Origin: Frankia sp. AiPa1
GTDB lineage: Bacteria; Actinomycetota; Actinomycetes; Frankiales; Frankiaceae
Length of the DNA stretch: 64,000 nucleotides
Direction of reading: 5' to 3'
Assembly: GCF_023243075.1 (NCBI RefSeq)
Contig: NZ_JALKFZ020000004.1
Location: forward strand, 124,001-188,000
This document shows, piece by piece, positions 37,600 through 44,441 of the stretch. Within the stretch, counting starts at the first letter, position 1. Each line of letters begins with the position of its first letter. The notes beneath the pieces were generated by a model, which was given only the letters and a program-made list of their open reading frames with translations, was not told the DNA's origin and did no database searches. The position numbers and the translations under genes are program-made.

Positions 37600-38631
37600 C
37601 TATCCCGGCGTCCCGGCCGCGTCCGGCGCCTCGCCTGCGTCCCGTGCCTGGCCCGCGTCCGGTGTTCCGGCCGGGTTCGGTGACTGATCGTGCGGGGATC
37701 GCTCGGACGGCGCCTGGCCGCCCGGGGAACCCTCGAGCAGCGCGGCGAACAGGTCGCCGTGATCGTCAACACGTCGCAGCACGTCGTCGGCGGTGAAGGT
37801 GAGGTCCTCCGGCTGGCGGCAGGCGCCGACCTCGTCCCAGGTCACCGGAGTGGACACGGTGGGACGCGCCCGGGCGCGCAGCGAATAGACGCTCACCGTG
37901 GTCTTCGCCGGGTTGTTCTGGGACCAGTCCAGCAGGACCCGGCCGCCGCGCAGGTCCTTGCGCATGTTCGCGACGACGAGATCCGGATGGTCGGCCTGCA
38001 GCCGGGAGGCGATGGTCCGCATGTCCGCGCGGACCTGCATCGACGTCCGGCCGTCGCTGACCTTTCCATATACCTGCCGTCCCTTGGATCCGCTGGTCTT
38101 CACGCACAGTGGCCCGGGCAGGATCTCGCGCAGCAGCAGCGCCACCCGGGCACAGTCGACCACGGTGGTCCCGGAACCCGGGTCGAGGTCGGCCACGATC
38201 AGATCGGGCTGGCTGGTGGAGACCCGCCACATCGGGGTGTGCAGCTCCAGCGCGGCGAGGTTCGCCAGCCACACCATGGTGGGCCGGTCGGAGACGACCA
38301 GGTAATCGATGGTCGAACGGTCCTTCGTCGAACCGGGGGACGGCAGCCGCGCCGTCGTCGTCCACTCCGGGCGGTGGGACGGCGCGTTCTTGGTGAAAAA
38401 GCCCTTTTCTGCCACCCCGTTCGGGAAGCGGACCACGGTGAGCGGACGATCGGCCAGGTGCGGCACCAGGACCGTGCTGATCTGCTGGTAGTAGTCGATC
38501 ACGTTGGCCTTGGTAAAGCCGGCATCGGGATAGAGCACCTTGTCGAGGTTGGACAGCCGTAGCCGCCGTCCGTCGACGTCGACGTCGACGCTCGTCTGAG
38601 CTTGTCCTGTGCTCATGCGTCCTGCGCTCAT
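37600..38631 (-). CDS. NHEJ polymerase, LigD primase-polymerase domain
   Basis: A 343-residue stand-alone LigD-type polymerase that fills gaps at double-strand breaks, preferring ribonucleotides. The family start DGRRLRLSNLDKVLYPDAGF is near residues 16-35. RFPNGVAEKGFFTKNAPSHR and the metal-binding VADLDPGSG (DxD-like) follow, then SGSKGRQVYGKV and the C-terminal SLRARARPTVSTPVTWDEV. The ligase and phosphoesterase domains of a full LigD are missing. The C-terminal 50 residues are Pro/Ala/Gly/Asp-rich. ATG 38631 or 38616. Divergent from ku, so both NHEJ genes share the 264-base region between them. Confidence 0.93.
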   Translation of the reverse strand: MSAGRMSTGQAQTSVDVDVDGRRLRLSNLDKVLYPDAGFTKANVIDYYQQISTVLVPHLADRPLTVVRFPNGVAEKGFFTKNAPSHRPEWTTTARLPSPGSTKDRSTIDYLVVSDRPTMVWLANLAALELHTPMWRVSTSQPDLIVADLDPGSGTTVVDCARVALLLREILPGPLCVKTSGSKGRQVYGKVSDGRTSMQVRADMRTIASRLQADHPDLVVANMRKDLRGGRVLLDWSQNNPAKTTVSVYSLRARARPTVSTPVTWDEVGACRQPEDLTFTADDVLRRVDDHGDLFAALLEGSPGGQAPSERSPHDQSPNPAGTPDAGQARDAGEAPDAAGTPG

Positions 38632-38895
38632 GCGGTTCCCGTCGTGCTCGATGCGCCGCGGGTCAGTGCTGGGGTCTGTGCTGTGGGCCTGAGCTGTGCA
38701 TCCGTGCGGTGGGTCCGTGCCGTGGTCGAGTCTGTGCCGTTCCACCCGGCTCGTCCCCGTGGCGATCGTCCCCGGGCGGGCACCCCCCCGGGCAGGCCAT
38801 GGCGCCACGTGATAACTATGGACGTTTACCCGATCTGGCTTACACGTGGGCGTCCGGTGGGTCACCATGGTGGGTAATCTACCTGAGGGGCGAAC

Positions 38896-40305
38896 ATGCG
38901 TTCGATCTGGAGGGGTGTCATCTCTTTCGGCCTGGTGTCGATCCCCGTGCGGCTCTACACCGCTACGCAGGAGCGGGACATCGCGTTCCACCAGGTCAGG
39001 AGGTCGGATGGTTCCCGCATCCGGTACCGCCGCGTGGCAGAGGCGGATGGCGACGAGGTCAACTACGCCGACATCGCCAAGGGCTTCGAGCTACCGGACG
39101 GGCAGACCGTCGTGCTGACCGACGAGGACTTCGCGAATCTGCCGCTGTCCACCTCCAAGGCCATCGACGTGCTGGAGTTCGTACCGCTGGAACAGGTCGA
39201 CCCGATCTACTTCGCGAAGAGCTACTACGTCGAGCCGGACCGCACCGGCGCCAAGCCGTACGTCCTCCTTCGTGACGCGCTGGCCGAGTCCGGCCGCGTC
39301 GCGCTGGTCAAGATAGCCCTGCGCCAGCGCGAGCAGCTCGCGACGCTCCGGGTGCGTGACGGCGTCTTCGTCCTGGAGACGATGGTCTGGCCGGACGAGG
39401 TGCGCGAGCCGGACTTCCCGTTCCTCTCCGACGAGGTCACCGTGTGCCCGCAGGAGCTCGCGATGGCCGGTTCGCTCATCGAGACCCTGTCCGCCGACTT
39501 CGACCCGACCCGCTTCGCCGACGAGTACCGCGAGGCCCTCCAGTCCGTCATCGACGCCAAGGCGGCCGGCCACGAGGTTGTCGCCCCGCCCGAGGGCGAG
39601 GCCACCGAACCCGTCGGTGACCTGATGGCCGCCCTACGTGCCAGCATCGCCGCCGCCCGTCGTGACCAGCCCGACGGCGTCTCCGGATCCGCGGCGTCTG
39701 GATCTGCCGCGGTGTCCGATGCGCGGGACGGCTCCGATGCGCGGGACGGCTCTGGCGCGCGGGATGGCAGGGCAGGGTCCCGCAAGGCTGGGTCGGCGTC
39801 GCGGGCAGGTGGATCGACCCGGTCGACCCGGTCGTCCTCCGGCTCGACGCCGTCCACGACATCCGCCGCGCGTGCAACGGCGTCGGCGTCGGCGTCGGCC
39901 GGGCAGGGCGTCGCCAGGTCCGAAGATGTCGCCGGATCCGGGGGCGAGGAGGCGAACTCCACCCCGGCCGCTCTCGTCGCCGAGGGGTCCTTGTCGACGT
40001 CGGGTAGCGCGGCGGCGAGGTCCACGCGGTCATCCTCGATTTCGAGCCGCGGCGCGCGGTCCGGTTCGTCGGGTACGTCCATCCCGTCGGCCTCATCCCG
40101 GACGGGTTCATCGGAGTCGTCCCGTTCGTCGGGGGCGGCGCGTTCGTCGGGAAGCCCGCGTTCCTCTGCGGGCCCCGCACGGTCGCCGCGGGGTTCGAAC
40201 GGCAAGGCAACGGGGAAGGCAACAACCGCCAAGAGCGCCTCGACGAAAACCCCCGCCAAAAGCGCGACCGAGGACGCACCCCGCACCACCCGACGTTCGG
40301 CGTGA
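38896..40305 (+). CDS. ku: Non-homologous end-joining protein Ku
   Basis: Ku forms a ring on broken DNA ends and recruits LigD. The core of about 260 residues starts MRSIWRGVISFGLVSIPVRL and shows VDPIYFAKSYYVEPD, KPYVLLRDAL and VLETMVWPDEVREPDF. The remaining 210 residues are almost entirely Ser, Arg, Gly, Ala and Thr (many SS/RSS clusters, 18-base repeats near 39716-39770) and end with Lys-rich KATGKATTAKSASTKTPAKS, a typical Ku DNA-binding tail. The extension is much longer than usual. GAGGGG precedes the ATG. It is divergent from the LigD polymerase gene. Confidence 0.96.
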   Translation: MRSIWRGVISFGLVSIPVRLYTATQERDIAFHQVRRSDGSRIRYRRVAEADGDEVNYADIAKGFELPDGQTVVLTDEDFANLPLSTSKAIDVLEFVPLEQVDPIYFAKSYYVEPDRTGAKPYVLLRDALAESGRVALVKIALRQREQLATLRVRDGVFVLETMVWPDEVREPDFPFLSDEVTVCPQELAMAGSLIETLSADFDPTRFADEYREALQSVIDAKAAGHEVVAPPEGEATEPVGDLMAALRASIAAARRDQPDGVSGSAASGSAAVSDARDGSDARDGSGARDGRAGSRKAGSASRAGGSTRSTRSSSGSTPSTTSAARATASASASAGQGVARSEDVAGSGGEEANSTPAALVAEGSLSTSGSAAARSTRSSSISSRGARSGSSGTSIPSASSRTGSSESSRSSGAARSSGSPRSSAGPARSPRGSNGKATGKATTAKSASTKTPAKSATEDAPRTTRRSA

Positions 40306-40364
40306 GCCTCAGTCCGAAGCCGTTCTGCGCGACGGTCGGCCGTGGTCCACGACCCTCCCCGTCC

Positions 40365-40519
40365 GTCGTCCATGACGGTTCGTCCCGTCGTCCATGACGA
40401 TTCGGCCCGTCGTCTACGGTTCGTCCCGTCGTCCATGACGGTTCGTCCCGTCGTCCACGACTGTCCGTCCGTCGTCCACGACTGTCCGTCCGTCGTCCAC
40501 GACTGTCCGTCCGTGGTCC
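40365..40519. repeat. About eight 19-22 bp tandem repeats
   Basis: Units beginning GTCGTCCA(T/C)GAC start at 40365, 40387, 40409, 40428, 40450, 40471, 40492 and 40513. The left copies have a CGGTTCGTCCC end and the right copies a TGTCCGTCC end; the right three are nearly identical, which suggests recent expansion from that side. Confidence 0.9.
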
Positions 40520-40746
40520 GTCGCCGTCTTGCGCGCGAACCCAGCGCCTCTAGCACTACCAGCCGCCCGGCAGGCCGCGTCCCGCGTGATCATCGGACCA
40601 TGCCGGACGAGCTGGCACCTCATGCGCGCCCACCCGACCGCACCGCTTGCGCTTGGTGTCGCGAGCATCCCGGAAAGTATCGATCTCCCGCCCACGGTAA
40701 CCGTCCTCCGCCCGCCGCCGCCGGGAACTCCCAGAGGTGATGCTTC

Positions 40747-40809
40747 CATGTTCCTTCTACAGGGATGAAGCGGGCATAACGCCCTCTGAAACCCTGTAGA
40801 AGCGACATG
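40747..40809. repeat. Inverted-repeat element with nested hairpin
   Basis: An 18-base arm at 40747-40764 (CATGTTCCTTCTACAGGG) is the reverse complement, with two mismatches, of 40792-40809. The 27-base centre holds its own GGGC-ATAAC-GCCC stem (40772-40784). The whole could fold as one long hairpin. It is less GC-rich than its surroundings. It may be a miniature inverted-repeat element or the end of a lost insertion sequence; no target-site duplication is obvious. Confidence 0.6.
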
Positions 40810-41269
40810 TTCGGGCGCTCCGAGGTGAAGATCCGCGAGAGCTGGTTGGACGTCGTTGCTCAGTGTCACGGGTGCGGCGGATCCGAGTTGTTGGCGAAGG
40901 AAACGGGGCAATGGTGGTGGGCCGGAGTCGAGAGGCGGGGGAGGACGGCAGCGGGCCGGAGCCGGTAGGCGGTGGGATGGATGGCGGTGGGCCGGAGCTG
41001 GGAGACGGTGGGTTGGAACCCGAGAGGCGGTGGGGGTGGGGGTCGAACGCAGTGAGGGTTAGTCGTGAGGGGATGTCATCTCGGCGGAGGCGCGATGCGC
41101 TGCGATGCGATGCGCGGAGCCTGGTCGGTCCCGACGGGTTGCCGGCCAGGCTCCGCGGCGGTCGCGTGAGGTTGTGCGCAAGCATGCCGCGTTCCGGGGC
41201 GCAGTAACGCCAACACGGAAAGCGCCAGGCCTATGGGGGGTCAGGGCCTATGGGGGCAGTGCCGGCGGG

Positions 41270-41443
41270 TCAGCGGCGGAAGGCGTCCTTGGCCTTCTCG
41301 CCGGCCTGGCGTAGATCGGCGGTGGCGCGGTCGCCGCGGCCGTCCGCCTCGGTGCGACGGTCGCCAGCGGCTCGTCCAGCCGCCTGCTTGCCCCGCCCGC
41401 GCAGCTCGTCCACCTTGTTGCGAACCTTGTCGACGAAGGACAC
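41270..41443 (-). CDS. CsbD-family small stress protein
   Basis: A 57-residue CsbD-like protein. It begins MSFVDKVRNKVDELRGRGKQ, continues with the family's alanine/glycine-rich amphipathic helix (AAGRAAGDRRTEADGRGDRA) and ends AGEKAKDAFRR. GAGGAG lies 9 bases before the GTG. CsbD proteins accumulate under general stress; their function is not known. It stands alone, facing the repeat-rich region after ku. The repeated K-x-A/G pattern and length fit the family well. Confidence 0.75.
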   Translation of the reverse strand: MSFVDKVRNKVDELRGRGKQAAGRAAGDRRTEADGRGDRATADLRQAGEKAKDAFRR

Positions 41444-41816
41444 GGCGCTCAGCTCCTCACCAGTGGGTGGTCGGTCGCCAGGGTCCTACCCACGCGGCCG
41501 TGGCGAACACCACCCGGTCCCGGCCGCCGTAGCGAGCACCGTATGGTCCTGGCCCGTCGTGGGGAGCACCGATCGGGCCTGGCCGTCGTGACGGCAAACA
41601 TCCGGCTGGGACTTGGCGGGTGGTGTCAGCGGGACGCGCGGCGGTGGCGGTGGCGGTGGCGGTAGGGACGATGTGCGGCGGTGCGGTGCGGGGCAGGGAA
41701 CATGGGGGCGGTCGTGAGCGCTGTGGATCGAAGGAGACGGCGGTCGGCGTATTCGCGACTGAACCGGGCGTCGATGTGGCATCGTCGAAGTACGACAGCG
41801 AACGCGAGGAGCTAGC
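41444..41816. other. Non-coding region upstream of moeZ with 30-bp repeats
   Basis: About 370 bases. Three imperfect copies of a 29-30 base unit (GTGGCGAACACC.. / GTAGCGAGCACC.. / GTGGGGAGCACC.., each ending CCTGGCC or CCGGCC) run 41509-41597. A GGTGGC run at about 41640-41665 is G-rich. moeZ's ribosome site GAGGAG lies at 41807-41812. No gene seen. Confidence 0.5.
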
Positions 41817-42989
41817 GTGTCCCTTCCGCCCCTGGTCGAGCCTGCCGACGGCCTGACCGTCGACGAGGTCCGCCGGTATTCCAGGCATCTGATCATTCCG
41901 GATGTCGCCATGGACGGCCAGAAGCGGCTGAAGAACGCGAGGGTCCTGGCCGTCGGGGCCGGCGGGCTGGGCTCGCCGACGTTGATGTACCTGGCCGCGG
42001 CCGGCGTCGGCACGCTCGGCATCGTCGAGTTCGACACGGTGGACGAGTCGAACCTGCAGCGCCAGATCATCCACGGGCAGTCGGACGTCGGTCGGTCCAA
42101 GGCCGAGTCCGCACGGGACTCGGTCCTCAACATCAATCCGTACGTCAACGTCGTGCTGCATGAGACCCGGCTGGATACCTCCAACGTGCTGGAGATCTTC
42201 AGTCAGTACGACCTGATCGTGGATGGCACCGATAACTTCGCCACCCGGTACCTGGTCAACGACGCGGCCGTGCTGCTCGGCAAGCCGTACGTCTGGGGCT
42301 CGATCTACCGGTTCGACGGGCAGGCGAGCGTCTTCTGGGCCGAGCACGGACCGTGCTACCGCTGCCTCTACCCCGAGCCCCCGCCGCCGGGGATGGTCCC
42401 GTCCTGTGCCGAGGGCGGGGTGCTCGGCGTGCTGTGCGCGTCGATCGCCTCGATCCAGACCACCGAGGCGATCAAGGTGCTGACGGGTGTGGGCGAGCCG
42501 TTGGTCGGCCGGCTGATGGTGTATGACGCCCTGGAGATGACGTACCGGTCCATCAAGGTCCGCAAGGACCCGGAGTGCCCGTTGTGCGGCAAGAACCCGT
42601 CGATCACCGAGCTGATCGACTACGAGGCGTTCTGCGGGGTCGTGTCCGAGGAGGCGCAGCTCGCCGCCGCCGGTTCCACGATCACTGCGGGCGAGCTCAA
42701 GGGCTGGCTGGATGCCGGCGAGCCGATCGAGCTGATCGATGTCCGCGAGCCCGCCGAGTGGGAGATCGTGCGCATCCCCGGTGCCCGCCTCATCCCCAAG
42801 GGTGACCTACCCGCGCATCTCGCGGAGCTGCCGCAGGACCGTCGAGTCGTCGTCTACTGCAAGTCCGGTGTCCGCTCCGCCGACGCGCTCGCGACCCTGA
42901 AGGGCGCCGGCTTCGCCTCGGCCGTGCACGTCCAGGGCGGCGTGACGGCCTGGGCCACCCAGGTCGACAAGACCCTCCCGGTCTACTGA
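41817..42989 (+). CDS. moeZ: Adenylyltransferase/sulfurtransferase MoeZ
   Basis: A 390-residue fusion of a ThiF/MoeB E1-like adenylating domain and a rhodanese domain. It activates the C-terminal Gly of small sulfur-carrier proteins (molybdopterin, thiamine-like or cysteine pathways) and passes sulfur. The ATP site VGAGGLGSP is near residues 43-51; NLQRQIIHGQSDVG and DGTDNFATRYL follow; two zinc Cys pairs are in PCYRCLYPE and CPLCGK. The rhodanese active-site Cys348 is in YCKSGVRS. GTG start with GAGGAG upstream. In actinobacteria moeZ also serves natural-product sulfur incorporation; here it sits between csbD and the alkyltransferase-like gene. Confidence 0.95.
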   Translation: MSLPPLVEPADGLTVDEVRRYSRHLIIPDVAMDGQKRLKNARVLAVGAGGLGSPTLMYLAAAGVGTLGIVEFDTVDESNLQRQIIHGQSDVGRSKAESARDSVLNINPYVNVVLHETRLDTSNVLEIFSQYDLIVDGTDNFATRYLVNDAAVLLGKPYVWGSIYRFDGQASVFWAEHGPCYRCLYPEPPPPGMVPSCAEGGVLGVLCASIASIQTTEAIKVLTGVGEPLVGRLMVYDALEMTYRSIKVRKDPECPLCGKNPSITELIDYEAFCGVVSEEAQLAAAGSTITAGELKGWLDAGEPIELIDVREPAEWEIVRIPGARLIPKGDLPAHLAELPQDRRVVVYCKSGVRSADALATLKGAGFASAVHVQGGVTAWATQVDKTLPVY

Positions 42990-43017
42990 GGCCTCGCGGT
43001 CGGCGGTCGCCTCGGGG

Positions 43018-43045
43018 CGCCGGATCATCGGCCGATGATCCGGCG
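43018..43045. terminator. Terminator-like palindrome after moeZ
   Basis: A perfect 28-base palindrome, CGCCGGATCATCGG and its reverse complement, starts 29 bases after the moeZ stop. It can form a long stem without a following T-run. Confidence 0.55.
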
Positions 43046-43156
43046 TGTCCCGGGGCGGGCTGGCGGACGGTCGTGGCGGCGGGACCTGATCGTCGTGGCG
43101 GCGCGGGACGGCCGCACAGGACGAGAAGAGGAAGAGCAGGAAGAGAAGAGGGCGCG

Positions 43157-43546
43157 GTGAGCGGTCCGAGGGCGCGCCGGTACGCACCGCCGCCAAGCGT
43201 GTCGGCTGGTCTCGGTACCCGGATCCGACTCGGGGATGCCGAGCCAAGCCCGCATGCCCGCGACGTTCTTGACGCCATCGCGCGGATCCCGCCCGGCAAG
43301 GTGATGACCTACGGTGACGTCGCCGAGTTCGTCGGAGCCGGCACCGGCCGCACCGTCGGCGCCGTGCTGTCCCGCTACGCCGAGGACGACCTGCCCTGGC
43401 ATCGGGTGATCCTCTCGACCGGCGAACCCAACCCATCCAACCCGAGCGAGGCGCTACGCCGCCTGATCGCCGACGTCACGCCGCTGACCCCGTCCGGTGC
43501 ACGGGTGGATCTCGCCGCCGCTCGGTGGGACGGCTCCGCGTGGTGA
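43157..43546 (+). CDS. Alkyltransferase-like protein (ATL)
   Basis: A 129-residue DNA-repair protein of the MGMT (O6-methylguanine methyltransferase) family. It has the DNA-binding helix-turn-helix IARIPPGKVMTYGDVAEFVG and GRTVGAVLSRY with the Arg finger, but the active-site PCHRV is PWHRV (residues about 76-80). Trp in place of Cys is the mark of alkyltransferase-like proteins, which bind O6-alkylguanine and flag it for nucleotide excision repair. The GTG at 43157 follows a GAGAAGAGGG purine run. Other repair genes (adnAB, LigD polymerase/ku) are near. Confidence 0.85.
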   Translation: MSGPRARRYAPPPSVSAGLGTRIRLGDAEPSPHARDVLDAIARIPPGKVMTYGDVAEFVGAGTGRTVGAVLSRYAEDDLPWHRVILSTGEPNPSNPSEALRRLIADVTPLTPSGARVDLAAARWDGSAW

Positions 43547-43599
43547 TCGCGGTGGCATCCCACCGAGGCTGTCGGAGGGGACGCCGCTCGCGGCCCGGG

Positions 43600-44367
43600 T
43601 CAGCGGGCGGAGAGGCCACCGTCGGCCAGGTACACGCTGCCGGTGACCAGGGAAGAGCGGTCCGACAGAAGGAAAGCGACGACCTCGGCCACCTCCTCGG
43701 GCGTGCCGAGACGGTTGATCGGGGTGAGCAGCGCCGCCGCGCGATTGGGCTTGCCGTCGACCTGGATGAGCGCCGTGTCGACGAAGCCGGGGGCGACCGC
43801 GTTCACCCGGATCTTCCGGCTGGCGTACTCGAGCGCCGCGGTCTTGGTCAGACCGACGACGCCGTGCTTGGCCGCGACGTACGGCGCGGAGCCGGCGAAG
43901 CCCACAGTGCCGAACACCGAGGCCATGTTGACGATGGAACCGCCGACGCCGCCCTGCAGCATGGCGGTGATCTCGGCGCGCATGCTGTAGAAGACACCGG
44001 AGAGGTTGACCTCCAGCACTCGCTGCCAGTCGTCGGTGCGGGTGCTGCCGACCGGCTCGCGGGTGGCGGTGATGCCGGCGTTGTTCACGGCCAGGTCGAG
44101 CCGGCCGAAGGTGCCGACGGCGGTCTGGGTGGCACGCTCGAGCGCGTCCGGATCCGTGACGTTCGCCTCGACCGCGACCGCCTCACCGCCGTCCCGCTCG
44201 ATCTCGACCGCGACCTCCTTGACCTTGTCGGCGCGCAGGTCAGTGAGCACGACCCGGGCGCCCGCGGCAGCCAGCCGGCGGGCGCACGCCGCGCCGATCC
44301 CGGACGCCGCTCCGGTGACCAGCGCGACCTTGCCCTCACAGTCCTGTGACCAGGCAGACGAGTTCAT
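43600..44367 (-). CDS. Short-chain dehydrogenase/reductase
   Basis: A 255-residue NAD(P)-dependent SDR, FabG-like. The cofactor motif TGAASGIGAACA is near residues 18-29, NNAGITATREP near 92-102, the catalytic Ser in NMASVFGTVG (about 142-151) and the Tyr-Lys pair in YVAAKHGVVGLTK (YxxxK, about 157-169). NAPGFVDT and YLADGG complete the fold. Start at the ATG of 44367 or 44385. The C-terminal AD(G)G end is typical. The substrate is unknown; a 3-oxoacyl-ACP reductase or a hydroxysteroid-type role is possible. Divergent from adnA. Confidence 0.92.
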   Translation of the reverse strand: MNSSAWSQDCEGKVALVTGAASGIGAACARRLAAAGARVVLTDLRADKVKEVAVEIERDGGEAVAVEANVTDPDALERATQTAVGTFGRLDLAVNNAGITATREPVGSTRTDDWQRVLEVNLSGVFYSMRAEITAMLQGGVGGSIVNMASVFGTVGFAGSAPYVAAKHGVVGLTKTAALEYASRKIRVNAVAPGFVDTALIQVDGKPNRAAALLTPINRLGTPEEVAEVVAFLLSDRSSLVTGSVYLADGGLSAR

Positions 44368-44441
44368 GGCACAGGACAGTGCCATGCATGGCCCACGGCA
44401 GTGAACCCGGATCGTGAAAGTCACCCCTTGGTGGGGGTGCC

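Larger units (their letters stand above)
40306..41269. other. Repeat-rich non-coding region after ku
   Basis: About 960 bases without a supported gene. It contains the 21-base tandem array at 40365-40519, the inverted-repeat element at 40747-40809 and a G-rich stretch with repeated GGTGGG around 40970-41045. Open frames on both strands here read as repeats (VVHDCPS / TTDGQSW) and do not look like proteins. Confidence 0.6.

Noticed and set aside
40365-40519. CRISPR array
   Set aside because: The units are contiguous with no spacers and no cas genes are near; it is a minisatellite.
40863-41207. Plus-strand frame rich in Gly/Arg in the region after ku
   Set aside because: It encodes GGTGGG-type repeats, has no ribosome site worth noting and no recognisable domain.
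43018-43045. Perfect palindrome as an attachment or recombination site
   Set aside because: It lies just after the moeZ stop and is not accompanied by an integrase or a tRNA; a terminator is more likely.
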